This document shows positions 7,550 to 15,647 of a stretch of 48,484 nt of DNA, in pieces. Position numbers and translations under genes: made by a program. This DNA comes from an uncultured Flavobacteriales bacterium (GTDB lineage Bacteria; Bacteroidota; Bacteroidia; Flavobacteriales_D; Parvicellaceae): the NCBI GenBank assembly GCA_905480225.1, contig CAJQPO010000011.1:1-48484 (forward strand), in the 5' to 3' direction. Positions within the stretch are counted from its first letter, which is position 1. Each line of letters opens with the position of its first letter. The notes under the pieces are model-generated. The model made no database searches. It saw only the letters and a list, made by a program, of their open reading frames with translations, and was not told the DNA's origin.

Positions 7550-8968
7550 ATGAATAGAAAGACTAAAATTGTTGCCACAATTGGGCCAGCAACGAGCAGT
7601 AAAGAACAGTTGAAACAGCTTATTCTCCGAGGGGTAAATGTTTGCCGGTTGAACTTTTCACATGGCAAACATGAAGACCACAAAAAGGTGGTAGAGCTTG
7701 TGCGAGAATTGGATGAAGAACTGGAAACCCACACTGCATTAATGGCGGACTTGCAAGGACCAAAACTGCGGGTTGGTGAGATGAAAGAAAACAGCGAATT
7801 AATAGAAGGCGAAACGTTTAAGCTAGTTAACCGGGAAATTCTGGGAACAAATAAAGAAGCCTACATGAATTATGGTCAGTTGCCAACAGATGTTAAACCT
7901 GGAGAGCAGATATTATTAGACGACGGAAAGCTGAGGCTAGAAGTTGTTAAGAGTAATGAGGTTGATGAAGTAGAAACTAAGGTTCTAGTAGGAGGTGTTT
8001 TAAGCTCTAATAAGGGAGTTAACTTGCCCAACACCTTAATTTCATTGCCAAGCCTAACAGAAAAAGATGAATCAGATTTAAATTCAGCACTGGAACTAGG
8101 CGTAGACTGGATAGGCCTCTCTTTTGTTAGAAGTGCAAGAGACATTATTGAATTAAAGAGCATCATAAAAAAGGAGCACTCTTTAGCGAGGGTTGTTGCT
8201 AAAATTGAAAAACCGCAAGCAATTGAAAATATAGATGATATCATTATGGTTGCTGATGCGGTAATGGTGGCTCGGGGCGATTTGGGTGTAGAAATCCCGA
8301 TGCAGCAGGTTCCAGTTCTTCAAAAGCAAATTGTTCAGAAATGCATGGCTCACGCGAAACCGGTAATTATTGCCACTCAAATGATGGAAACAATGATTGA
8401 CAGCCCGGTACCAACAAGAGCGGAAGTTAGTGATGTTGGCAACGCGGTTATGGACGGAGTAGACGCCGTAATGCTTTCCGGTGAAACCTCTGTTGGAAAG
8501 CATCCTTTAAAAGTGATTGATTGTATGGTGAAAATCATAGAAGAAGTAGAAGAAGGCTATGAAGCTTTGTATCACCATGAACGAATCCCAGAAAAAAACC
8601 AAGAAAGATTTATAACGGATTCAATTTGTTTCAACGCGTGCAGGCTTGCCAATCGCGTGGACGCAAAAGGAATCATCACGATGACGCATTCGGGATATAC
8701 AGCATTTAAAATCTCTAGCCAACGACCTTTGGCGCCGATTTTTGTGTTTTCAGGGAATAAATTTTTATTGTCCATGATGAACATGGTCTGGGGTGTGGAG
8801 TGTTTTTATTATGATAAAATGGTAAGCACTGACCACACAATCGCGGACATCAAATACTTGTTAAAGAAAGACAGACACGTAAAAGATGGCGACATCATTA
8901 TTAATACTGCTAGTATACCTATTGAAGAAAAAGGGTCAACCAATATGCTTAAGTTAAGCTATATTTAG
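7550..8968 (+). CDS. pyk: Pyruvate kinase
   Basis: Converts phosphoenolpyruvate and ADP to pyruvate and ATP, the last step of glycolysis. The 472-aa length fits the bacterial enzyme. Seen: N-terminal KIVATIGPAT and RLNFSHG (substrate and nucleotide site), the IEKPQAIENID catalytic Lys signature, MVARGDLGVE for metal and phosphate binding, and ATQMMETMI...PTRAEVSDVGNAVMDGVDAVMLSGE. The C-terminal allosteric domain is present but short. It is coupled to the upstream IPExxxVDY gene and 32 nt ahead of the M42 peptidase gene on the same strand. Confidence 0.97.
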   Translation: MNRKTKIVATIGPATSSKEQLKQLILRGVNVCRLNFSHGKHEDHKKVVELVRELDEELETHTALMADLQGPKLRVGEMKENSELIEGETFKLVNREILGTNKEAYMNYGQLPTDVKPGEQILLDDGKLRLEVVKSNEVDEVETKVLVGGVLSSNKGVNLPNTLISLPSLTEKDESDLNSALELGVDWIGLSFVRSARDIIELKSIIKKEHSLARVVAKIEKPQAIENIDDIIMVADAVMVARGDLGVEIPMQQVPVLQKQIVQKCMAHAKPVIIATQMMETMIDSPVPTRAEVSDVGNAVMDGVDAVMLSGETSVGKHPLKVIDCMVKIIEEVEEGYEALYHHERIPEKNQERFITDSICFNACRLANRVDAKGIITMTHSGYTAFKISSQRPLAPIFVFSGNKFLLSMMNMVWGVECFYYDKMVSTDHTIADIKYLLKKDRHVKDGDIIINTASIPIEEKGSTNMLKLSYI

Positions 8969-9000
8969 CCTGTAGTTTTGAATTCAAAATAAGATTAACC

Positions 9001-10053
9001 ATGTCGATTAACATAAACCTGTTAAGTGAAATTTGCAGAACTCCTGGCGCTCCAGGGTTTGAACAAAAAGTTAGAGAGCTAGTCATCAAAGAAGTAGAGC
9101 CCTATGTAGATGCCATTGAGGTTGACAATATGGGGAATGTTTCCGCCATTAAAAAAGGTAAAAGCGACAAGAGGGTGATGATAGGTGCCCACATGGATGA
9201 AATTGGATTTATTGTAACGCACATTGACGACGACGGCTTCCTGAGGTTTCATACACTTGGAGGATTTGATCCGAAAACCCATACCGCACAAAGAGTAATC
9301 GTACACGGAAAGAAGGACCTTGTTGGTGTAATGAGTTCCAAGCCAATCCATGTAATGACACCAGAAGAAAGAAACAAACTAGCCAAGAACTCAGACTATT
9401 TCATTGACCTTGGAATGAAGAAAGATGAGGTTGAAAAATTCGTTGAAATAGGCACTCCGGTTACTAGACAACGAGACCTGATTGAGATGGGCGATTGTGT
9501 CAATTCAAAGTCACTAGACAACAGATTAGCTGTTTTTATTCTTATCGAGATGCTTAAAGAGTTGAAAGACGTGGATGTGCCATATGACATCTACGGTGTG
9601 TTTACCGTGCAAGAAGAAGTTGGCTTGAGAGGAGCGAACACCTCGGCCCAAAATATTCAACCGGATTGGGGTTTTGGTTTAGATACAACAATTGCGTTTG
9701 ATTGTCCAGGCGCAGCTAAACATGAAAAGATTACTTCCCTTGGCAAGGGTACTGCCATAAAAATTATGGACTCCAGGACCATATGTGATTATAGAATGGT
9801 GGCATATATGAAACAGGTTGCAGAAAAGCACAAGATAACCTGGCAACCAGAAATTTTGACTGCCGGAGGAACAGACACAGCAGGAATACAGCAGATGACA
9901 GACGGTGGCTCAATTGCGGGTGCCGTATCCATTCCAACTAGACATTTACACCAATCCGTCGAAATGGCCAACAAAGAAGACATCAGAGGAAGTATCGATT
10001 TACTAAAGGCATGCTGTATTGAGCTCGATCTGTACGATTGGTCTTTCAAATAA
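9001..10053 (+). CDS. M42 family glutamyl/deblocking aminopeptidase
   Basis: A 350-aa cytoplasmic dinuclear metallopeptidase of clan MH, family M42 (FrvX/PepA/TET type), which trims N-terminal residues from peptides. Metal and catalytic residues are visible: H64 and D66 in IGAHMDEIGF, D173 in SKSLDNR, E205/E206 in VQEEVGLRG, the GLDTTIAFD stretch, and H315 in SIPTRHLHQSVEMA. Length matches the family, whose members often form dodecameric tetrahedral particles. It follows pyk by 32 nt and may be co-transcribed; the shared job, if any, is not evident. Confidence 0.93.
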   Translation: MSININLLSEICRTPGAPGFEQKVRELVIKEVEPYVDAIEVDNMGNVSAIKKGKSDKRVMIGAHMDEIGFIVTHIDDDGFLRFHTLGGFDPKTHTAQRVIVHGKKDLVGVMSSKPIHVMTPEERNKLAKNSDYFIDLGMKKDEVEKFVEIGTPVTRQRDLIEMGDCVNSKSLDNRLAVFILIEMLKELKDVDVPYDIYGVFTVQEEVGLRGANTSAQNIQPDWGFGLDTTIAFDCPGAAKHEKITSLGKGTAIKIMDSRTICDYRMVAYMKQVAEKHKITWQPEILTAGGTDTAGIQQMTDGGSIAGAVSIPTRHLHQSVEMANKEDIRGSIDLLKACCIELDLYDWSFK

Positions 10054-10127
10054 CCGACGACTTGAAAACAAATTTTTAACGGATGCATAAGTCTTTAACA
10101 GATGATAGATCAGGATTGTAAATTGGT

Positions 10128-11567
10128 TTGATTTTTAGTAGTCTTATATTTTTATTTGCTTTTCTACCTATAGCTTAAGGCATTTACTATTTATTGCCTG
10201 CTTCTTGGAAGAATTACTTTTTAATTTTAGTAAGCTTGATTTTTTTCGCTTGGGGCGGAGTTAGCTATTCTATAATCATTGTTTCATCAATTACATTCAA
10301 TTATCTACTCGGTCTTTTTCTTGATAAGAAATACAAGAGAATTGTTTTGCTTCTGGGTTTGACACTGAACATTGGGATCCTTTTTTACTTTAAGTATTTG
10401 GGGTTTCTAATCACTAATTTATTTTATGTCTTCAGTATTCAATCAGTAGACCCTAACGCCTTTGACGTAGTGCTTCCTATCGGTATTTCGTTTTATACCT
10501 TCCAGGCAATCTCTTACCTAATTGACGCTTATCAGGGTAAAGTTAAAATTCAAAAACGCCTAGATCAACTAGCATTATACATTATTCTTTTTCCGCAGCT
10601 AATAGCCGGACCAATTGTTCGTTATTACGAAATCAAGGATCAGATTAAAGAACGGAAGCACTCTTTGATAAAGTTCTCTTCGGGAGTCAGTCGATTTGCT
10701 TTTGGGCTTGGCAAAAAGGTGCTTATTGCAAACGTACTGGGGGAGTATTCAGAAGAAGTATTTTTAATACCAATTGACAAATTAGATTTAGTTACAGCCT
10801 GGGCCGGTGCTAGTTTGTACGCTTTTCAGATTTATTTTGATTTTTCAGGGTACTCGGATATGGCAATTGGGCTTGGTAAAATGTTTGGATTTGATTTTCC
10901 TGAAAACTTCAATTTTCCTTACGCTGCACGATCAATTAAGGACTTTTGGCGAAGATGGCACATCACACTTTCATCTTGGTTTAGGGATTACCTATATATC
11001 CCTTTAGGTGGCAGTAGAGGGGGAAAGTTCAGGACGCTTTTAAACCTAACGATCGTTTTCATTATCACTGGATTTTGGCACGGTGCAGCCTGGAATTTTC
11101 TAATTTGGGGATTGATTCATGGGTTATTTATCGTAATTGAGAGAGCAGGCTTATCTAAGCTATTGAGCAAGGCACCAAACATTGTTGGCATATTATACAC
11201 TTGCCCAATTGTTATAGTAGCTTGGGTGTTTTTCAGGGAAGAGAATTTGCAAAACTCCTTGGACCAAATTAATATTATGTTCGGTGGAGGCGAGGCAACA
11301 GAGATCAACTATCCATTTTTGAGTCAGTTTTTACATGTGAGGTTGTTGCTAGTCATTGGTTTAGCTTTTTTGTTTTCAACGGGAATATTGAGCTGGATTT
11401 ATGATGGCCTTAAAACGGCATCAAAACATTTTTCGCCAAGAATACAAAATACTGCAGGATTCACGATTTCAATTGTTTCAGGACTCACCCCTGTTGCAAT
11501 AATGTTTTTGTGCATGATAGAATTGAATTTAAATTCATACAACCCATTTATATATTTCCGTTTTTGA
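10128..11567 (+). pseudogene. MBOAT family O-acyltransferase (AlgI/DltB-like), N-terminus interrupted by in-frame TAA
   Basis: Multi-pass membrane O-acyltransferase that passes acetyl groups across the membrane for polysaccharide modification, like AlgI or DltB. Family hallmarks are DFSGYSDMAIGLGKMFG, the FPYAARSIKDFWRRWH motif, WFRDYLYIPLGGSR and the catalytic His in TGFWHGAAWN. The uninterrupted frame begins at a TTG at 10194 (457 aa), but the true family N-terminus is visible just upstream in the same frame: from TTG 10128, IFSSLIFLFAFLPIA, then TAA (10176-10178), then GIYYLLPASWKN. One base change (TTA to TAA) explains it. Either a nonsense mutation has removed most of the first helix, with weak reinitiation at 10194, or this is a sequencing error. 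The following AlgJ-like gene overlaps by one base (TGATG). Confidence 0.75.
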
Positions 11568-12709
11568 TGATTCGATTAAAGTCCATAATTATATTGGTTT
11601 CGTTTATTGCGATAATTGCATTCTCAAATTCAGGCTATTTGTTTGAAGTTGAATCCATTGAAAACCTTGAAAACAGGAACATGGCTAAGTGCCCAAAGCT
11701 GATCTTAAGTAATCTAGATCCGTTTCCGCGTGAATTTGAAAAATACTATGTAGACAATTTTAACTTTCGCCAAACTCTTCTAGAGTGGAATAAATATTTA
11801 AAAGTTAATGTGTTTAAAGAATCTCCACATAAATCAGTAATCATAGGTTCAGACGGATTTCTTTTTGCTGAGAAATACATTAACACCTACACACACCAAC
11901 GAATATTTTCTGAAAATGAAATCAACATGTTCAAGGAAGAATTTACGAGAAGAGTCCGCTGGCTTCAGTCAATCAACGTAAAGCATTATTTGGCCATTGT
12001 TCCCACTAAATTCAATGTCTACTCAGAAAAATTGCCGTTTCATGTACGGCAGTTAACACCAGCGAGTCAAACAACTCAATTCATTGATGCGGTTTCAGAC
12101 ATTGAAGGGATGAACCTGATTAATCTGAAGGACACGCTCCTCCAGGCAGCGCCACTACTTGATGAGAGGCTTTATTACAATACTGACCAACATTGGAATC
12201 AGCTTGGGGCGTATGTGGCCTATTCAAAAATTTTAAATGAGATAAGAAAAGATTTTCCTCAGACCCCAGTTACAAGTCTAGACGCAATGCGCATTACCTC
12301 AGAAAAGACCAAAGGTACTGGCCTTGCCAAAACGATCTTAATGCAAGAGGAGTTTCCAGACAAAGAAATTCAAATTAGTCCGAGGAATAAAATTTTTGAT
12401 TTCTCAACATATAAATACACTTATCCGATTCCTGAAAAATTTCCATACAAGAATGAGTTTCAAGTTCACTACAAATCACACGACGAGTCGCTGCCAAAAA
12501 TCTTGTTCATACGCGATTCCTATTCAAATAATATGCTAGATTTTTTCGGGATGTCATTCAGTGAAAGCATTCTCATCTGGGACAACTGGAACTATAAGTT
12601 GAATGAAGAAATCGTGAAAAGAGAAAAGCCTGATATTATACTCACTTTGATTATTGAAGCAAATTTGGAGTATATCTTGTACAAGCACCCAAATGAAAGG
12701 GAAGAATAG
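11567..12709 (+). CDS. AlgJ/AlgX-like SGNH-fold polysaccharide O-acetylation protein
   Basis: A 380-aa protein with one N-terminal membrane anchor (MIRLKSIIILVSFIAIIAF) and a periplasmic SGNH/DHHW-type domain. The catalytic set is visible: D207 and H209 in NTDQHWNQLG, and nucleophile S318 in FIRDSYSNNML. Proteins of this type receive acetyl groups exported by an MBOAT partner and transfer them to a polysaccharide. The ATG at 11567 shares its A with the MBOAT stop codon, the tight coupling typical of algI-algJ-like pairs; the frame extends upstream to 11510 but that part only overlaps the MBOAT gene. The polysaccharide is unknown; no biosynthesis locus is adjacent apart from the convergent sugar-transferase homologue. 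Confidence 0.85.
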   Translation: MIRLKSIIILVSFIAIIAFSNSGYLFEVESIENLENRNMAKCPKLILSNLDPFPREFEKYYVDNFNFRQTLLEWNKYLKVNVFKESPHKSVIIGSDGFLFAEKYINTYTHQRIFSENEINMFKEEFTRRVRWLQSINVKHYLAIVPTKFNVYSEKLPFHVRQLTPASQTTQFIDAVSDIEGMNLINLKDTLLQAAPLLDERLYYNTDQHWNQLGAYVAYSKILNEIRKDFPQTPVTSLDAMRITSEKTKGTGLAKTILMQEEFPDKEIQISPRNKIFDFSTYKYTYPIPEKFPYKNEFQVHYKSHDESLPKILFIRDSYSNNMLDFFGMSFSESILIWDNWNYKLNEEIVKREKPDIILTLIIEANLEYILYKHPNEREE

Positions 12710-12718
12710 TAGTAGGCT

Positions 12719-12740
12719 ATTTCCTTCAAAATCAGGAAAT
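12719..12740. terminator. Hairpin between convergent AlgJ-like and sugar-transferase genes
   Basis: ATTTCCT (12719-12725) pairs perfectly with AGGAAAT (12734-12740) around an eight-base loop, exactly in the convergent gap. There is no T run on either side, so termination is only a suggestion. Confidence 0.3.
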
Positions 12741-13900
12741 TAACAATGGCTGAAAGTGCTTCTTATTAAAATTTTTATATCCCCAACAAAACTGTTGTGC
12801 TGGGCATACAGAAGATTTAAATCAAGTTCTTTGCCGTTACCCTTTCCTATTGCATGTGCCATCGTAATGATGCCGGCAGGAGCAGTAAATCGTATAGAAT
12901 CTTTATCGGTAGTTAGTCGCTCAGCCTCATGTACTTTTAAGGGCCTATTCCCAACAATACTAATGTCTCCCCTTAGCACATTAACGAACCTAGGAACCAA
13001 ATGTAGTTTTGACTTTTTGATTAATCGAATTAAAATTGAATCAGATTCAGGACTTGTTTCTTCATCTAATTTTTTGGTTTTTATGTGTAAAAAAAGACGT
13101 TCACAAATCTCCTGCTCTTCAATCCTTAACAACGGAGAACATGGACGGCACAACTGCTCGCATTCAGAGCAGTTATGATCGTCCGATGTATAGGTGTAAT
13201 AGCGGCGTGTATTACAGTCTTGAATATCGTTTTGTTTCGTATTGTCTAGATTCATTAGTGTGAGCTGATAAAGATTAAAATTCTTATACCCGGCCCCGAC
13301 TCGCTTCACTTTTGTAAACACAGGTCCTTTTTGATGTAGCTTAATAAACACGATAAGCAGGAAAAATAACGGAGCAGAAAAAGCAAGAGCCGCAGCGGAA
13401 AAGGCGATATCAAAAGAACGTTTTAAAGGAGAAGGGCTGGTATTTTTAGGTGCCTCGTAATTGGCTGTACAACTGGATTGAATTCTAGAATGTAGAAAGC
13501 AAATGCGTTCAAACAACAAATCTGTACTGGTAGACTTAAACAACACATCGTCAATAGCGAGTGTACTGGAAAAATTTATTTCTTCTTCCGACAACAGCTC
13601 ATCAGAAATCAGCAAGAACAGTGGTCGGAGTAATTCGCAAGACATAAGCTCCGGGCTTTGTTTTAGTTGTGCTAGATTATCTGACAATTCATACTCGGTC
13701 AGAATTAAATCTGGAGAAATACTTTGGTTGTGAATAACGGCAGAAGCCTCTTCAAAAGTGTAGCAATGTATCAAGTGAAAATTACGGATATCGAAGGCCT
13801 GCATTCTAGAAACGAACCATATGTCGGGCCCAATATAGATGCCGCACATGGTTTGTGTATTTTCTGAATATTTTATGTCCTTAATATTATGCTCGAACAT
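12740..13900 (-). CDS. Divergent sugar-phosphate transferase homologue with N-terminal pseudo-receiver domain
   Basis: A 386-aa protein with two parts. Residues about 20-135 resemble a response-regulator receiver: PDLILTEYEL has Glu69 where the phosphorylated Asp is expected, and a Lys (K122) sits near the usual C-terminal site. Residues 158-386 resemble bacterial polyprenyl-phosphate sugar-1-phosphate transferases: KRSFDIAFSAAALAFSAPLF with a membrane helix, KGPVFTKVKRVG, and VNVLRGDISIVGNRPL. Yet the canonical KFRTM is QLTLM (212-216), and the usual DELPQ is replaced by LHLVPR. A C-x2-C-x3-C-x2-C cluster (C244, C247, C251, C254) sits in the loop. It may be inactive, regulatory or of changed specificity. 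It overlaps the upstream receiver gene by 14 nt. Confidence 0.72.
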   Translation of the reverse strand: MFEHNIKDIKYSENTQTMCGIYIGPDIWFVSRMQAFDIRNFHLIHCYTFEEASAVIHNQSISPDLILTEYELSDNLAQLKQSPELMSCELLRPLFLLISDELLSEEEINFSSTLAIDDVLFKSTSTDLLFERICFLHSRIQSSCTANYEAPKNTSPSPLKRSFDIAFSAAALAFSAPLFFLLIVFIKLHQKGPVFTKVKRVGAGYKNFNLYQLTLMNLDNTKQNDIQDCNTRRYYTYTSDDHNCSECEQLCRPCSPLLRIEEQEICERLFLHIKTKKLDEETSPESDSILIRLIKKSKLHLVPRFVNVLRGDISIVGNRPLKVHEAERLTTDKDSIRFTAPAGIITMAHAIGKGNGKELDLNLLYAQHNSFVGDIKILIRSTFSHC

Positions 13901-14273
13901 ATTTCGATCGATTAATCAAATTAGCAATGCGAAGCGTTAGCTCTTGCGGACTAAAAGGCTTTATCATGTATTCGTCAGCACCTAATTCAAAACACTTGAT
14001 TCGTTCTGCGCTTGTTTCCAAACCGCTTAACATCATTATTGGAATTGTACTAAGGAATGCACTTGCTTTGATGTTTTGCAATAATTTCCAGCCATCTATT
14101 TCAGGCATCATGATGTCTGCAATGATAACGTCAGGCTTATTTCCTTGACCTAACCAAGTGAGGGCTTCACTACCATTGGTAGTGGTAATAACCTCGTATT
14201 CACTGGATAGCAGATGCTGTAATAAAAGCGAAATGGACGCATTGTCCTCAGCAATAAGAATTTTCTTTTTCAT
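13887..14273 (-). CDS. Single-domain response regulator (CheY-like receiver)
   Basis: A 128-aa stand-alone receiver domain. Conserved features are the acidic pair E9/D10 in LIAEDN, the phospho-acceptor D53 in VIIADIMMPEIDG, S83 in MLSG and K105 in MIKPFSPQEL. No output domain is present, so it should signal by protein contact. The stop lies inside the next gene (14-nt overlap), which encodes a pseudo-receiver fused to a sugar transferase homologue, so that protein is the obvious candidate partner. No histidine kinase gene lies nearby; the kinase must be encoded elsewhere. Confidence 0.93.
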   Translation of the reverse strand: MKKKILIAEDNASISLLLQHLLSSEYEVITTTNGSEALTWLGQGNKPDVIIADIMMPEIDGWKLLQNIKASAFLSTIPIMMLSGLETSAERIKCFELGADEYMIKPFSPQELTLRIANLINRSKYVRA

Positions 14274-14434
14274 TTGTAGTAAGTTAAGTCCAAGACCGCA
14301 GCAAAATCTTCACGGTCTGTAGCAATGGGCTACACCATCACTTATCCAAAACTATTCCAATCGGAACCCGATTGCATCAGTAAAGATTGTTAACCACCTG
14401 TTAAACAGTCACTTATGTCTATATATTTTTTAAA
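14274..14434. other. Upstream region of the receiver gene, no gene seen
   Basis: About 160 nt between the receiver start and the pheS terminator. It is expected to hold the leftward promoter of the receiver/sugar-transferase pair, but no convincing TAnnTTTG box could be fixed. No reading frame is supported. Confidence 0.4.
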
Positions 14435-14492
14435 AAACAGAATAAAAAAAGAGAGAGAGAAAGAAAACAACTCCCAATATGGGATTGGAAGT
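14435..14492 (-). terminator. Intrinsic terminator downstream of pheS
   Basis: Read on the minus strand, ACTTCCAAT (14492-14484) pairs with ATTGGGAGT (14478-14470) around a five-base loop, nine pairs with one G-U. It is followed by a long pyrimidine tract including TTTTTTT and TTTTTT. It lies about 107 nt beyond the pheS stop, so the pheS transcript has a long 3' end. On the plus strand the tract appears as a GA/A-rich simple repeat. Confidence 0.65.
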
Positions 14493-14598
14493 CCCAAAAA
14501 ATCACCTCTTATTTGACAACGCAACTTGATCGATTATAGTCCGGATACAGCTGTTTTCTTCAGAGCTGTGCCTTTTCGGCGACAAGGAGAGTCCTCAA

Positions 14599-15612
14599 CT
14601 AAACAGTACCTTGGAATTGCTTTAAGAATCGAATATCATTTTCAAAGAAGTGGCGCAAGTCATTTACTCCAAACTTAAGCATCGCGATTCGTTCAACTCC
14701 CATTCCAAAGGCGAAACCAGTGTATACAGAGGAGTCTATTCCGCAATTCTCTAATACGTTAGGATCAACCATGCCACAGCCTAAGATTTCAAGAAACCCA
14801 GAGTTCTTACAAACATTGCAACCAGAACCCTTGCAAAGGTTACACGAAACGTCTACTTCGGCGCTAGGTTCTGTAAAAGGGAAATAAGATGGACGAAGTC
14901 TAATTTCAGTTTTTTCACCAAACATTTCTTTTGCAAAATACAACAGGGTTTGCTTCAAATCAGCAAAAGAGACATCTTTATCGATATACAATCCCTCAAC
15001 TTGATGAAAAATGCAATGTGCTCGCGCAGAGATGGCCTCATTTCTAAAAACTCTTCCTGGGGAGATTGTTCGAATTGGAGGGGTCGACTCTTCCATTACT
15101 CGGACCTGCACAGATGAAGTATGTGTTCTTAGCGCGATGTTTTCATCTATAAAAAAAGTGTCTTGCATGTCCCTGGCGGGATGCTCTTCTGGAAAATTAA
15201 GCGCTGTAAAATTATGCCAATCATCTTCAATTTCTGGACCTTCAGAAACGTTGAACCCAATTTTAGAGAAAATTTCAATAATTTCATTTCTAATAATTGA
15301 TATGGGGTGTCTTGAACCTAACGGCAGGGTTTCTGCTGGCCTAGAGTAATCCAGTATATTTTCCTCTGCAACCTTATTCACAGGCCCGGCCTTCAACAAG
15401 CTTATTTTTTCAATTGCCTGTGTTTTCAAATTATTTAACTCTTGTCCAAACGCTTTTTTATCTGCATTCGGAACTTCTTTAAACTGAGTAAATAATAATG
15501 TGATTTCCCCCTTTTTTCCAAGAAACCTAATTCGAAACTGTTCGATCTCATTGAGGTCTTGACTATTAAATGCCATCACCTCACCCAATAAAGACTCAAC
15601 CTTTTTTAACAT
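14599..15612 (-). CDS. pheS: Phenylalanine-tRNA ligase alpha subunit
   Basis: Catalytic subunit of the alpha2-beta2 class II synthetase that charges tRNA-Phe. The 337-aa protein has an N-terminal coiled-coil arm (about 1-90), the motif 1 region HPISIIRNEIIEIFSKIGF, the TALNFPEEHPARDMQDTF loop, motif 2 FRNEAISARAHCIFHQVEG and motif 3 GFAFGMGVERIAML. A four-cysteine cluster, CNLC...CNVC, precedes motif 3 and is common in this phylum's PheS. The beta subunit gene is not in the window; split pheS and pheT loci are usual here. The start ATG at 15612 directly precedes the conserved arm. Confidence 0.96.
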   Translation of the reverse strand: MLKKVESLLGEVMAFNSQDLNEIEQFRIRFLGKKGEITLLFTQFKEVPNADKKAFGQELNNLKTQAIEKISLLKAGPVNKVAEENILDYSRPAETLPLGSRHPISIIRNEIIEIFSKIGFNVSEGPEIEDDWHNFTALNFPEEHPARDMQDTFFIDENIALRTHTSSVQVRVMEESTPPIRTISPGRVFRNEAISARAHCIFHQVEGLYIDKDVSFADLKQTLLYFAKEMFGEKTEIRLRPSYFPFTEPSAEVDVSCNLCKGSGCNVCKNSGFLEILGCGMVDPNVLENCGIDSSVYTGFAFGMGVERIAMLKFGVNDLRHFFENDIRFLKQFQGTV

Positions 15613-15647
15613 GTTGATACAAAAGTAAAAAATTATATGCCTTTGCG

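Noticed and set aside
12756-13178. 140-codon plus-strand frame opposite the sugar-transferase homologue.
   Set aside because: Shadow of the minus-strand gene, which has clear domain motifs.
14445-14468. GA-rich simple repeat considered as a microsatellite or phase-variable tract.
   Set aside because: It is better explained as the pyrimidine tail of the minus-strand terminator after pheS and does not lie in a promoter spacer or coding frame that I can define.
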